Notes: a model not told the origin generated them from the letters alone. 58,906 nt of DNA from Kiloniellaceae bacterium (GCA_021776135.1 JAJFGL010000069.1:1-58906); one strand, 5' to 3'; numbered from the stretch's first letter, positions 43,948-53,014 are shown. Made by a program: numbers and translations.

Positions 43948-45147
43948 ATGGCAGCAATTTCCGAGACCGATACCGGCACCAGCAATCCACTTTTGCGTCT
44001 GTGGCGCGACAAGGAAACCCGGTCCGTCATCATCCAGATCGTCACGATGGTAGTCATTCTCACCGCCGTCGTGCTCCTCCTCCGCAACGTTGTTATTAAT
44101 CTCGAGGCGGTCGGCAAAACATTCAGTTTCGATTTTTTCTTTTACCCCGCCGGTTACGACATAACTTTCTCGCCGATTATCGAATACTCCTCGCGGGACA
44201 CGCATTTACGCGCCGCCGTCGTCGGCCTGCTTAATACCTTTTTGATCGCCATTTGCGGCATCGTTTTGTCGACCATCATGGGATTCACCATGGGCATCCT
44301 CAGGCTGTCCTCTAACTGGTTGGTGAATCGCTTGGTTTATTGCTTTCTGGAGTTCACCCGCAATATTCCCGTTCTTCTGCATATCCTGTTCATCCACGGC
44401 CTGGTGGTCACGCTTCTGCCCGTACCCAAGAATGCGTTGGTTTTTACCGATAGCTTCTTTCTCACCAACCGGGGTTTCTTCGTTCCCCTGCCGGTTTGGG
44501 GACCGACCGCCTGGATTGTCGCGTTGGGATTGGCGGCCGCCATAGTTTTCGTTTTCTTCTTCGCGCGCTGGGCGAAAAAGGTGCAGGACGAGACGGGCAA
44601 GATTTACCCCGTTTTCTTGATATCGCTCGGTGCGATTATCGGCGTGACCGGCCTCGCTTTCCTGGCCGCGGGCATGCCGCTTACCTGGTCTTATCCCGAG
44701 CTGAAGGGGTTCAATTTCAAGGGCGGGCTCGCGCTCAAGCCCGAGTTTATCGCGCTGTGGCTGGCGCTATCCTACTACACCTCCTGCTTCATCGCTGAGA
44801 TCGTCCGGGCCGGCATATTGGCGATTAGCCACGGACAGACCGAGGCCGCTTACGCCCTTGGCTTACGCCCCAACAGAACCTTGCAGCTCGTGATTATTCC
44901 GCAGGCCCTGCGCGTGATCGTGCCGCCGCTTACGAGCCAGTACTTGAATGTCACCAAGAATTCCTCCCTGGCGATCGCCATCGGCTACATGGACATTGTC
45001 GCGACGGTTGGCGGCATCACCCTGATGCAGACCGGCAAGGAAATGGAGACCATGATCGTCGTTCTCCTGGTCTATCTATCTATCTCCTTGGTGATCTCGG
45101 CATTCATGAACTGGTACAACAAGAGAATGGCGCTGGTGGAGAGATGA
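43948..45147 (+). CDS. aapQ: general L-amino acid ABC transporter permease
   Basis: A 399-residue membrane protein with about eight helices. It contains the periplasmic insert and long first loop typical of AapQ/BztB (YDITFSPIIEYSSRDTHLRA). The His/Glu-type permease core is RAGILAISHGQTEAAYALGL, the ABC-docking EAA loop, near the C-terminus. It follows aapJ after a hairpin and is 3 bp from aapM. Confidence 0.95.
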   Translation: MAAISETDTGTSNPLLRLWRDKETRSVIIQIVTMVVILTAVVLLLRNVVINLEAVGKTFSFDFFFYPAGYDITFSPIIEYSSRDTHLRAAVVGLLNTFLIAICGIVLSTIMGFTMGILRLSSNWLVNRLVYCFLEFTRNIPVLLHILFIHGLVVTLLPVPKNALVFTDSFFLTNRGFFVPLPVWGPTAWIVALGLAAAIVFVFFFARWAKKVQDETGKIYPVFLISLGAIIGVTGLAFLAAGMPLTWSYPELKGFNFKGGLALKPEFIALWLALSYYTSCFIAEIVRAGILAISHGQTEAAYALGLRPNRTLQLVIIPQALRVIVPPLTSQYLNVTKNSSLAIAIGYMDIVATVGGITLMQTGKEMETMIVVLLVYLSISLVISAFMNWYNKRMALVER

Positions 45148-45150
45148 ATC

Positions 45151-46272
45151 ATGACTGACGCCTCGCAAAACTACGAAACCGGTCAGCATCCCGATCTGCC
45201 GCCACCGCTCAGCGAAGTCGGTATCCTAGGTTGGCTCAAACACAACCTGTTCTCATCGCCGCTGAATACGGTGATGACGATTTTGGCCATCTGGTTCCTC
45301 TGGGCCTTCATCCCGCCGGTGCTGGACTGGATGCTGTTCGACGCGGTCTGGTCCGCGGACTCGCGAAAGGAATGCTGGGCCTTGATGGAGGAACCCGAGG
45401 GCGCCGCCTGCTGGGCCTTCATTAAAAGCCGGTTTAGCCTGTTCATATATGGCTTCTATCCCGAGGCATCGCGTTGGCGTGTGGACCTGTCGTTCGTGCT
45501 TCTGGTCCTGGCGGTCTTGCCGGTGCTTGTCGACAAGATGCCGGGGCGGAAGTTCGGGCTCATCTACGCCATCGCGTTTCCCTTCATCGCCGGTTGGCTC
45601 CTGGTCGGCGGGCTCGGCCTGGAACCCGTCGAAACCGATCAGTTCGGCGGCATCATGCTGACCATCATCATCGGCGTTACCGGCATCTCGTTTTCGCTTC
45701 CGCTCGGCATTTTGCTCGCCCTGGGACGCCGCTCGTCCATGCCGGTCCTCAAGATGCTAAGCATCATGTTCATCGAGTTCATTCGCGGTGTGCCCCTGAT
45801 CGCCCTGCTGTTTATCGCGTCCTCGATGCTGAACTTCTTCCTGCCGCCGGGCACGGTTTTCGATCTGCTTCTGCGGGTGCTGATCATGGTGACCCTGTTT
45901 TCGGCCGCCTATATCGCCGAGGTGATTCGCGGCGGTTTGCAGGCGATCCCAAGAGGCCAGTACGAAGCCGCCGATTCCCTGGGTTTGAATTTCGCCAAAG
46001 CCCAAATCCTGATTATCATGCCCCAGGCGTTGAAGATTTCCATCCCCGGCATCGTCAACTCGTTTATCGGGCTGTTCAAGGACACCACCCTGGTTCTGAT
46101 CATCGGGATGCTCGATCCCCTGGGCATCGGGCGGGCGTCCCTGGCGGATGCCGACTGGTCGGGTTTGGCGCGCGAGGTTTACCTCTTTATCGCCATGTTC
46201 TTCTTCATCTGCTGCTTCGGCATGGCGAGATATTCCCTGTACCTGGAGAAAAAACTCCATACCGGTCATTAG
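45151..46272 (+). CDS. aapM: general L-amino acid ABC transporter permease
   Basis: A 373-residue permease, partner of AapQ. It has the characteristic cysteine-containing insert (SRKECWALMEEPEGAACWAF), shared with AapM/BztC, and the EAA loop GLQAIPRGQYEAADSLGLNF. The start ATG lies 3 bp after the aapQ stop. About eight hydrophobic segments are visible. Confidence 0.95.
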   Translation: MTDASQNYETGQHPDLPPPLSEVGILGWLKHNLFSSPLNTVMTILAIWFLWAFIPPVLDWMLFDAVWSADSRKECWALMEEPEGAACWAFIKSRFSLFIYGFYPEASRWRVDLSFVLLVLAVLPVLVDKMPGRKFGLIYAIAFPFIAGWLLVGGLGLEPVETDQFGGIMLTIIIGVTGISFSLPLGILLALGRRSSMPVLKMLSIMFIEFIRGVPLIALLFIASSMLNFFLPPGTVFDLLLRVLIMVTLFSAAYIAEVIRGGLQAIPRGQYEAADSLGLNFAKAQILIIMPQALKISIPGIVNSFIGLFKDTTLVLIIGMLDPLGIGRASLADADWSGLAREVYLFIAMFFFICCFGMARYSLYLEKKLHTGH

Positions 46273-46320
46273 GTTTTTAACGCGGCCCGCCACGCGGGCC
46301 GCGATATTGAGGAGATTGAG

Positions 46321-47118
46321 ATGTCCGACGCCGTGCAAGAACATGAGGTGAGGGAACCGGCCACGCAGATGACCGTCGGCGACGAGGTCGCGGTCGAGAT
46401 GAACGCGGTCCACAAGTGGTACGGCCAGTTCCACGTCCTCAAGGACATCAACCTGACCGTTAATTCCGGTGAGCGTATCGTCATCTGCGGGCCCTCGGGT
46501 TCAGGCAAATCGACCCTGATCCGCTGCATCAACCGGCTCGAAGTGCATCAGAAGGGCGATATCATCGTCGATGGGGTCAAACTGACCAACGACCTCAAGA
46601 ACATCGAGCACGTCCGCCGCGAGGTCGGCATGGTGTTTCAGGCATTCAATTTGTTTCCTCACCTGACCGTCCTGGAAAACTGCGCCTTGGCGCCTATCTG
46701 GGTCCGCAATATGAGCAGGGATGAAGCCGAGGAAATCGCCATGCAATACCTGGAGCGGGTCAAGATTCCCGAACAGGCGCTCAAGTACCCGGGCCAACTC
46801 TCCGGTGGCCAGCAGCAGCGCGTGGCCATCGCCCGCTCCTTGTGCATGAGCCCCAAGATCATGCTGTTCGACGAGCCGACATCGGCGCTCGACCCCGAAA
46901 TGATTTCCGAGGTTCTGGACGTCATGGTCGGCCTGGCGGAATCCGGCATGACCATGTTGTGCGTGACCCATGAAATGGGCTTCGCGCGCCGGGTCGCCAA
47001 CCGGGTCATGTTCATGGACGGCGGCGAGATCATCGAGCAGAACGATCCGGAAAACTTCTTCAACAACCCGCAGTCCGACCGGACCAAGTTGTTCCTCAGT
47101 CAAATTCTGCACAACTAG
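46321..47118 (+). CDS. aapP: general L-amino acid ABC transporter ATP-binding protein
   Basis: A 265-residue polar amino-acid family ABC ATPase. Walker A is GPSGSGKST, the Q-loop is [18 protein letters not shown], the signature is [16 protein letters not shown], Walker B is [11 protein letters not shown], and the switch is [16 protein letters not shown] short acidic N-terminal extension is typical of AapP. It is preceded by TGAGGAGATTGAG, a good ribosome-binding site, and completes aapJQMP. Confidence 0.96.
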   Translation: MSDAVQEHEVREPATQMTVGDEVAVEMNAVHKWYGQFHVLKDINLTVNSGERIVICGPSGSGKSTLIRCINRLEVHQKGDIIVDGVKLTNDLKNIEHVRREVGMVFQAFNLFPHLTVLENCALAPIWVRNMSRDEAEEIAMQYLERVKIPEQALKYPGQLSGGQQQRVAIARSLCMSPKIMLFDEPTSALDPEMISEVLDVMVGLAESGMTMLCVTHEMGFARRVANRVMFMDGGEIIEQNDPENFFNNPQSDRTKLFLSQILHN

Positions 47119-47142
47119 GCGCAAGCGGGTTCAGGAAGCATC

Positions 47143-47493
47143 ATGACCATCGAACGCAAGCACACCAGAGACCGCATGAGCCAGATCGTCATTCATGGCG
47201 ATACGGTCTATCTTGCCGGTCAGGTCGCCATGGACGCGGCCGGCCAGCCCGCCGGCGCCCAAATGCGCAACATACTCGAGATTATCGACGGTTTGCTGGA
47301 CGAGGCCGGAAGCGGTAATGCCAAGATCCTCTCGGCCACTATCTGGCTCAGCGATATTCGCGACTTCGACGCCATCAACGAGGCCTGGGATGCTTGGATT
47401 CCCCAAGGGCACGCCCCGGCGCGCGCCTGCGTCGAAGCCAAACTGGCCATGACCAAGTACACCGTGGAAGTCGGCATTATCGCCGCCCGATAG
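47143..47493 (+). CDS. RidA/YjgF family protein
   Basis: A 116-residue member of the RidA family, which hydrolyses reactive enamine/imine intermediates from PLP enzymes or acts on related small molecules. VYLAGQVAMDAAGQPAGAQM near the start and the signature ARACVEAKLAMTKYTVEVGI near the end are visible; the Arg in PARACVEA is the residue that binds the carboxylate. It lies 24 bp after aapP on the same strand and is probably co-transcribed, which links it to amino-acid use. It belongs to a distal RidA subgroup rather than RidA itself. Confidence 0.9.
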   Translation: MTIERKHTRDRMSQIVIHGDTVYLAGQVAMDAAGQPAGAQMRNILEIIDGLLDEAGSGNAKILSATIWLSDIRDFDAINEAWDAWIPQGHAPARACVEAKLAMTKYTVEVGIIAAR

Positions 47494-47503
47494 CCTTATA
47501 TAG

Positions 47504-48169
47504 ATGGCCGCGCGCTCCATTGAACTGACCGGCAGGCTTTACAAATACCTGCTCGACCATTCGCTGCGCGAGGCGCCTATTCTGGCGCGCCTGCGCGCGG
47601 AAACCGCCTCCATGGCCGAGGCGAACATGCAGATCGGGCCGGAACAGGGCCAGTTCATGGCCTTGCTGATTGAGTTGACCGGGGCCCGCCGGACCCTGGA
47701 GGTCGGCACCTTCACCGGCTATAGCACCCTGGCCGTGGCGCTGGCCCTGCCCGCCGGCGGCCGCATCGTCGCCTGCGATATCAGCGAAGTATTCACCGCC
47801 ATGGGCCGCCGCTACTGGGCCGAGGCCGGGGTCGCCGATAAGATCGACCTGCGCCTGGGCCCGGCAGTGGAGACCCTGGACGCGCTCTTAAACGAGGCGG
47901 GCGCGGCCGGCAGTTTCGATTTCGCCTTCATTGACGCGGATAAGAGCAACTACGGCCTCTATTACGAGCGTTGCCTGTCGCTTCTGCGGCCGGGCGGGCT
48001 GATCGCGGTCGATAATGTTTTGTGGAACGGATCGGTCGCCGACCCATCGAAAAACGACGAAGATACCCGCGCCATACGCGCCTTGAATGAAAAAATGCAC
48101 GGCGATACCCGCGTCGGCATCTCCCTGGTCCCCATCGGCGACGGCCTGATGCTGGCCCGCAAGCGGTAA
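47504..48169 (+). CDS. class I SAM-dependent O-methyltransferase (caffeoyl-CoA OMT-like)
   Basis: A 221-residue O-methyltransferase family 3 protein. The SAM-binding loop is LEVGTFTGYSTLAVALALP, motif II is ACDISEVFTAMGRRYWAEAG, and FIDADKSNYGLYYERCLSLL carries the metal-binding Asp pair with DNVLWNGSVADP. It resembles cation-dependent catechol OMTs; the substrate is unknown. It starts 10 bp after the RidA gene and likely belongs to the same transcript. Confidence 0.92.
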   Translation: MAARSIELTGRLYKYLLDHSLREAPILARLRAETASMAEANMQIGPEQGQFMALLIELTGARRTLEVGTFTGYSTLAVALALPAGGRIVACDISEVFTAMGRRYWAEAGVADKIDLRLGPAVETLDALLNEAGAAGSFDFAFIDADKSNYGLYYERCLSLLRPGGLIAVDNVLWNGSVADPSKNDEDTRAIRALNEKMHGDTRVGISLVPIGDGLMLARKR

Positions 48170-48305
48170 ATCGCGAGCTTTTCCGCGCTCCGCCATGGTT
48201 AACCTTCCCGTTAGACTTATTTAAATATATCTTCACGCTGCCTTGTAAGACTTAGATGCCGGTCGAAACAGTTTTGACCGTAACTAGGGATCCGCGAGGC
48301 TCAAG

Positions 48306-48614
48306 ATGTTGAAATCACTGGCGCTCATCGCTGGCTTAGCCCTCTTCGCCACCGCCGCGGCCGCGCAGACGTCGCAAGGACGGCCTCAGTGCAACAACCG
48401 CGACGAGGTGCTCAATCTTTTGGCGCAGAAATACAAGGAAGCGCCGGTCGCTTCGGGGGTCACCAACAACGGCGGCTTGGTCGAGGTTCTGACCGATGCC
48501 AAGGGCGGCACCTGGACCATCATCGTGACCACGCCCCAGGGCGTGAGCTGCCTGGTCGCCGCCGGCGAGGGCTGGCGCAAGATGGAGCAGATCGCCCTCG
48601 ATCCGGAAGCCTAG
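48306..48614 (+). CDS. small exported protein of unknown function
   Basis: 102 residues with a signal peptide (LKSLALIAGLALFATAAAAQ). The mature 80 residues include two cysteines (RPQCNNRDEV, GVSCLVAAGEGW) that could pair, and a beta-rich TWTIIVTTPQGV. The pattern matches small periplasmic proteins common in Rhodospirillaceae but has no named family that I recognise. A GAGGCTCAAG lies just before the ATG. It converges on the DUF192 gene. Confidence 0.7.
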   Translation: MLKSLALIAGLALFATAAAAQTSQGRPQCNNRDEVLNLLAQKYKEAPVASGVTNNGGLVEVLTDAKGGTWTIIVTTPQGVSCLVAAGEGWRKMEQIALDPEA

Positions 48615-48630
48615 GACGGCCCTTCCAAGG

Positions 48631-49119
48631 TCAGCCGCCAAGCGCCGGGTGAAGCACCCGGTCCCCAATCGCGATGCCCAGCCGCGCAGCGGTTCCGCCA
48701 TTTAATTCCAACACCGCCGCCGCATCCCCACCCGACGATATGGTCGCCAAGGATCCGGGCACGGCACGCTCGAAAACCCGCACGACGCGCCCGTCGCGGG
48801 CGAGGAACAGCATGTCGAGCGGGATCAGCGTGTTCTTCATCCACATGCTAACCGGCCGGTCGCGGGCATAGATAAATAACATGCCCGCGTCCCCGGCGAG
48901 ATCGCGGCGGAACATCAGACCCTGTGCCTGCTGCCCTGGGGTCAAGGCCAACTCGACCTCGAATTCGTGACGCGCGCCCGACGCGGTTTCTATGGCCAGG
49001 CGGCCGCTCTCGAAGGTCTCGAACTTGGTTTGCGCCTGCCCCGGAAACACGCTTGCCAGGACGATAGCGAGAACGATCGAAAATCGCGCCAGCAAAGGGT
49101 GTATCAATCCTCGACTCAT
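48631..49119 (-). CDS. DUF192 family exported protein
   Basis: 162 residues with a signal peptide (FSIVLAIVLASVFPGQAQ). The DUF192 core is clear: ELALTPGQQAQGLMFRRDL, GMLFIYARDRPVSMWMKNTL, then LDMLFLARDGRVV and the C-terminal LELNGGTAARLGIAIGD. The family is widespread and of unknown function. Its ATG overlaps the stop of the degraded agmatine deiminase gene by an ATGA, a sign that the two were once coupled. Confidence 0.93.
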   Translation of the reverse strand: MSRGLIHPLLARFSIVLAIVLASVFPGQAQTKFETFESGRLAIETASGARHEFEVELALTPGQQAQGLMFRRDLAGDAGMLFIYARDRPVSMWMKNTLIPLDMLFLARDGRVVRVFERAVPGSLATISSGGDAAAVLELNGGTAARLGIAIGDRVLHPALGG

Positions 49120-49350
49120 AGCGCCGGTTCCTGTTGCGTCACACAGTGGATGCCGCCGCCATTTTCATAAATGCGGTCAAGTTCCAAACTAACGATCCGG
49201 CGGCGGGGGTAAAGCCGCGCGAAGCTTGAGTCCGCGTGGGCATCGGCGCGGCGGCCAGCACATCCAGGTCCGGGCGTGGGGCGAGTCTTCAGCCGGCGCG
49301 AAATAGCCCTGGTCCGGCGGCGGCGATTCCATTGCGGGGGCTCGGGTCAT
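49116..49350 (-). pseudogene. aguA: agmatine deiminase gene (aguA) reduced by internal deletion
   Basis: The N-terminal frame from ATG 49350 reads FAPAEDSPHARTWMCWP, matching the start of agmatine deiminase (PAEWxxHxxTWMAWP). After about 30 codons the frame is lost. A second frame then reads SSFARLYPRRRIVSLELDR and YENGGGIHCVTQQEPAL, which is the protein's C-terminal end with the active-site Cys region GGGGIHCITQQ. The central 260 or so residues of the usual 340-370 are missing, and the two parts are in different frames. The stop overlaps the DUF192 start. Confidence 0.85.
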
Positions 49351-49443
49351 CATCTAGATAAGGTAGCTTGCGTGAACTCATTGTCATATATAGCGTGGAT
49401 TTAAATACCAAGGGAAGAGGCCGCTATGGCGGTCTCGCCTGTG

Positions 49444-49537
49444 CGTCCTTCGGCAGGCTCAGGATGAGGAAAATGGTGCGTGGCATAAAGAAAAGCCTTC
49501 ATCCTGAACCTCCTCATCCTGAGTTTGTCGAAGGACG
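49444..49537. repeat. dispersed inverted repeat (REP/BIME-like)
   Basis: 49444-49469 (starting CGTCCTTCGGCAGGCTC) and 49512-49537 (ending TTTGTCGAAGGACG) are imperfect reverse complements over 26 bp. A third, partial copy lies at 58753-58775. This TCCTTCGACAGGCTCAGGATGAGG-type unit (here seen with its usual variants) is a common intergenic repeat in alphaproteobacteria. It lies downstream of the aguA remnant start and upstream of an exported protein gene. The ORF that spans it is not a gene. Confidence 0.8.
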
Positions 49538-49671
49538 AGGACGTAACCGCGCCAGTCCAAGCCTTATGGGATTGCCCTCGGGGGCCGCTAAATTACCGGC
49601 TTCCCGGACACCTTCAACAACACCAAGATACAATTATTACATATCAATACTTTAAGAGAGAATTCTAAAGC

Positions 49672-50115
49672 ATGTTCAAAGGCGCGCATTGGGCCTGGGC
49701 TCTAGCCCTTACGGTCTTCCTGGCATTCGCCGGGCAATCGGTATCCGTTGCTTTAGCCGGCCCCCAGCTTTCGATCGAGTTGAACAAGGCCGAAGACAAC
49801 GATCTGAAATCCTGCGTCGCCGCCTTTGTTTTGCGTAATGACCTGGGCGCGTCGCTCGACCGTTTCAGTCTCGATCTCTACATTTTCGATTCCGACGGCA
49901 TCATCGCGCGGCAAGTGGTTATCGATTTGGCCCCCTTGCGCGGCGATAAGACAACCGTGGTGCGCTTTCCCCTTTTGAACCAAGCTTGCGCCACTGTCGG
50001 GCGGGTCTTGGTGAACGATATTCCTTCCTGCCGTTCGGCGGCAACCGGCGAGGATATCGACTGCCTCGCGGCCTTGCGGGTCTCAAGCCGCGGCCGCATC
50101 GCCCTGACAAGGTAG
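49672..50115 (+). CDS. exported protein of unknown function
   Basis: 147 residues with a signal peptide (HWAWALALTVFLAFAGQSVS). The mature part, PQLSIELNKAEDNDLKSCVA then VLRNDLGASLDRFSLDLYIF, is beta-rich and looks like an Ig-like or FxLYD-type fold. Four cysteines are present (LKSCVAA, NQACATV, IPSCRSA, DIDCLAA). No family recognised with confidence. The ATG follows GAGAGAATTCTAAAGC. It lies 13 bp before an ABC ATPase gene and may share its transcript. Confidence 0.65.
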   Translation: MFKGAHWAWALALTVFLAFAGQSVSVALAGPQLSIELNKAEDNDLKSCVAAFVLRNDLGASLDRFSLDLYIFDSDGIIARQVVIDLAPLRGDKTTVVRFPLLNQACATVGRVLVNDIPSCRSAATGEDIDCLAALRVSSRGRIALTR

Positions 50116-50128
50116 CCGGGCACCCGTC

Positions 50129-50908
50129 ATGCCGCCTGGGAGCGCCCCCAGGGTAGAGTTGCACGCCGCCGGACTTCGCTACGGCGCCGCCACGATTTTC
50201 GAGGCCTTGGACCTGAGCCTGCCGGCGGGACGGACCACCTGCCTGCTGGGGCCCTCGGGAGCCGGTAAGACAAGCCTGTTGCGCCTCATCGCCGGCCTTG
50301 CCCATGGCGCCCAAGGCCGGGCCGAAGACGAGGCCGGGGACGGCCTGGATGGCCGCATCGCCTACCTGGCGCAACAAGACCTCCTGCTGCCCTGGTCCAA
50401 TGTTCTGAACAACGTCCTCCTGGGTCCCCGCCTGCGCAACGAGCCCGTGACCGGGGCGCTGGAACAACGGGCCCGCGATCTCATCGCCCAGGTCGGCCTG
50501 GCCGGGCGCGAGGCCGAGCGGCCGGGCCGGCTGTCCGGCGGCATGCGGCAAAGGGTGGCCCTGGCCCGGACCTTGATGGAGGACCGGCCGGTGGTCCTCA
50601 TGGACGAGCCGTTTTCCGCCCTCGACGCCATCACCCGCTACCGGCTTCAAGACCTGGCCGCCGAGTTACTGCGCGGCCGCACCGTGCTGCTGGTGACCCA
50701 CGACCCCCTGGAGGCCCTGCGGCTGGGCCATGGGGTGCGGATCATATCCGGGACCCCCGCCCGCCTCGACGCGCCGCTCGCGGCGCCGGGCGAGCCGCCG
50801 CGCGCCCTGGACGACCCCGAGGTTCTGCGGCTGCAAGCCGAGCTCTTGCGGCGCCTGGTTGTGGCCCAAACCAACCATGGCCAAGGGCGCGGGAGTACGG
50901 ATACGTGA
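50129..50908 (+). CDS. ABC transporter ATP-binding protein (ThiQ/SsuB/NrtD class)
   Basis: A 259-residue ABC ATPase. Walker A is GPSGAGKTSLLRL, the Q-loop is AYLAQQDLLLPWSNVLNN, the signature is LSGGMRQRVALARTLM, Walker B is VVLMDEPFSALDAITRYRLQ and the switch is VTHDPLEALRLG. This is the nitrate/sulphonate/taurine/hydroxymethylpyrimidine family. The GTG start of the permease gene overlaps its stop. A matching NMT1/THI5-like or SsuA binding protein is not in the window, so the substrate (pyrimidine thiamine precursor is the best guess) is open. Confidence 0.88.
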   Translation: MPPGSAPRVELHAAGLRYGAATIFEALDLSLPAGRTTCLLGPSGAGKTSLLRLIAGLAHGAQGRAEDEAGDGLDGRIAYLAQQDLLLPWSNVLNNVLLGPRLRNEPVTGALEQRARDLIAQVGLAGREAERPGRLSGGMRQRVALARTLMEDRPVVLMDEPFSALDAITRYRLQDLAAELLRGRTVLLVTHDPLEALRLGHGVRIISGTPARLDAPLAAPGEPPRALDDPEVLRLQAELLRRLVVAQTNHGQGRGSTDT

Positions 50909-51660
50909 AGCTGCTGCGTCCCCTGCTGGTCTTTTTAGGGCTGATTCTGGCATGGCAGGCGGCGGTCGTGGCGACCGGCGCCCCGCATTATATCCTGCCC
51001 GCCCCGGTCCGGGTCGCCGGCGCCTTGGCGGAACACTGGCGCGAGATACTCGGCCATGGCGCCGTGACCGCGGCGGAGATTCTCCTGGGGCTGCTTCTCG
51101 GAGTTCTGCTGGGCTGCACCACGGCCCTGATTATCGCCGGCGTGCGGCCGGCGCGCCGCTGGCTGCTGCCGGTTCTGGTTATCAGCCAGGCGATCCCGGT
51201 CTTCGCCCTGGCGCCGGTGCTGGTGCTCTGGCTCGGCTACGGCCTGGCCTCCAAGGTCGCCATGGCGACGCTGATTATCTATTTCCCGGTCACCGCGGCC
51301 TTCTACGACGGCCTGCGCCGGACCGAGCCGGGCTGGCTCGACCTGGCCCGGACCATGAACGGGACCGGGTTGAAAACCCTGTGGCGGATCAGAATCCCGG
51401 CGGCGCTGCCGGCCTTGAGCTCCGGCCTGCGGGTCGCCACCGCGGTCGCCCCCATCGGCGCCATCGTCGGGGAATGGGTCGGCTCCAGCGCCGGGCTCGG
51501 CTACATGATGCTGCAAGCCAACGCCCGCATGCAGATCGACCTGATGTTCGCGGCCCTTTTCGCGCTCGCCCTGCTCGCGGTCGGCCTCTACGCGGCGGTC
51601 GACGCCGCCCTCAAGCGCGCCCTGCCCTGGCAGGCCGAGGACGGCCGGGCGCTGGATTAA
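50905..51660 (+). CDS. ABC transporter permease (ThiX/SsuC-like)
   Basis: A 251-residue permease with about six helices, starting at GTG overlapping the ATPase stop. The EAA loop is LDLARTMNGTGLKTLWRIRI, and VAPIGAIVGEWVGSSAGLGY is typical of the BPD_transp_1 subgroup transporting pyrimidines, nitrate or sulphonates. The EWVGSS...GLGYMM segment is close to hydroxymethylpyrimidine transporter ThiX proteins. The 3' end overlaps the converging antiporter gene by 4 bp. Confidence 0.88.
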   Translation: MKLLRPLLVFLGLILAWQAAVVATGAPHYILPAPVRVAGALAEHWREILGHGAVTAAEILLGLLLGVLLGCTTALIIAGVRPARRWLLPVLVISQAIPVFALAPVLVLWLGYGLASKVAMATLIIYFPVTAAFYDGLRRTEPGWLDLARTMNGTGLKTLWRIRIPAALPALSSGLRVATAVAPIGAIVGEWVGSSAGLGYMMLQANARMQIDLMFAALFALALLAVGLYAAVDAALKRALPWQAEDGRALD

Positions 51661-52892
51661 GGCGCTATGTCCTTCGGCCGCTTCAGCCAGGTCAAGATCA
51701 TGGGCATCAGTAGGGTGTTGGTCATGGCCCCGATGACGAGCAGGGAGAACAACTGCCCGATCACCGGCGTGTCGCCCGGCGAAGACGCGAATAAACCGGC
51801 TTCGAGTACGACACTGAGCACGACCATCACCATCGCGCCTCGAGCCGACATGCCAACCCCGACCATGGCGGCCTCGCGGTAGTTCAGGCCGGCGAACAAG
51901 GCGGGAATTCCGGCGCCGATCGCTTTACCGGCGAAGCCCACAACGATCAGGACAAGAAGGAAAGCGGGGGCCGCGCCAATAGCCGTGAGGTCCACTTGAA
52001 GCCCGATCCAGACAAAAAACATGGGGCCCAGAAGGGCATTGGTCATGGCGGTCAAGATCAGGCGCAGATCTTCGTAGGCCAGGGCGCCAACCCGCGTTTC
52101 CTCGAAATACAGCCCAGCCATGAAAGCGCCCAGAACCCAGTGCATCCCTAAGAGCTCGGCCATCCAGCCATACGTCAAGGCGGCCAGAACCATGACGCTG
52201 AGCTCCAAGGTCGCGGCCTGCATCTCCTTTATGCCGTGGCTGATCTTTGGATAGAGATGGACGCCCAGCAGAATCGTAATGGCGAAGAAGACAACGACTT
52301 TCACGAGCAACCAAACCAGCGCGCCCGGATCCGGGAGTTGGCCGGTCTGGACCACAGCGACGATGACCGCGAGCAGAACCAACCCCAGAACGTCGTCGAT
52401 GACGGCGGCCGTGACCACCAATTCGCCGACCTTGGTGTGGAGCAAACCAAGTTCCGAGAAGACCTTGACTGTGATTGGAAGCGCGGTGATGGCCATGGAC
52501 GCGCCGATGACCCAGGCCAAGGTTTGGCTGTGCGGCGATTCCGGCAGGAACAGAAGGCCAAGGCCGACACCGCCGGCCAAGGGCAGAAGCATACCGCCCA
52601 GGGCGATGGCGGCCGCACCGGCGCCCGCCTGGGCAATTTCCGCCGGTTTCATCTCCACGGCGGCATGAAGAACCAAGAAAAACACCCCGGCCTGGGCGGC
52701 GGCGGCAAGCGCCGGGCTAGCGCTAAGGGCGCCCAGGACCGGGGTTTGGGTTCCCAGCCAGCCGGCCAGGGCCGCCAGGGCGACGCCGGAGAGAAGCTCG
52801 CCCACCGAGGGCGATTGACCCAGGCGCACGGCAATCTCGCCGCAGAAACGCGCCGCCAAGAGGACAATGAGGAACTGGATCAGGATTTCCAT
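51657..52892 (-). CDS. CPA2 family cation/proton antiporter (Kef-like)
   Basis: A 411-residue membrane protein with 11-13 helices. The opening LIQFLIVLLAARFCGEIAVR and LGQSPSVGELLSGVALAAL are typical of KefB/GerN-like transporters, and VVTAAVIDDVLGLVLLAVIV contains the paired acidic residues (DD) of the ion-binding site. There is no C-terminal RCK/TrkA domain, so it is a short antiporter rather than full KefB/C. I placed the start at ATG 52892; a frame of 20 more codons exists. Likely exchanges Na+ or K+ for protons. Confidence 0.9.
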   Translation of the reverse strand: MEILIQFLIVLLAARFCGEIAVRLGQSPSVGELLSGVALAALAGWLGTQTPVLGALSASPALAAAAQAGVFFLVLHAAVEMKPAEIAQAGAGAAAIALGGMLLPLAGGVGLGLLFLPESPHSQTLAWVIGASMAITALPITVKVFSELGLLHTKVGELVVTAAVIDDVLGLVLLAVIVAVVQTGQLPDPGALVWLLVKVVVFFAITILLGVHLYPKISHGIKEMQAATLELSVMVLAALTYGWMAELLGMHWVLGAFMAGLYFEETRVGALAYEDLRLILTAMTNALLGPMFFVWIGLQVDLTAIGAAPAFLLVLIVVGFAGKAIGAGIPALFAGLNYREAAMVGVGMSARGAMVMVVLSVVLEAGLFASSPGDTPVIGQLFSLLVIGAMTNTLLMPMILTWLKRPKDIAP

Positions 52893-53000
52893 GGGCCCGC
52901 CGCAACAACCATGATGACTAATACTCAAGGCCGGGATTCTGCCAAGCCCCATGGTGCCCGCCCCCCTCTAGCGGCAAAGATTTTTCGGCGTCAGACGCGG

Positions 53001-53014
53001 AAACCCTAGGGTTT
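53001..53014. promoter_or_regulatory. perfect 14-bp palindrome between the antiporter and liv genes
   Basis: AAACCCTAGGGTTT is an uninterrupted palindrome, so it is more likely a protein-binding operator than a hairpin. It lies 109 bp upstream of the antiporter start and 134 bp upstream of the branched-chain binding protein start, so it could control either divergent gene. Confidence 0.45.

Noticed and set aside
49368-49655. 95-codon ORF
   Set aside because: It reads through the dispersed inverted repeat and has no coding features.
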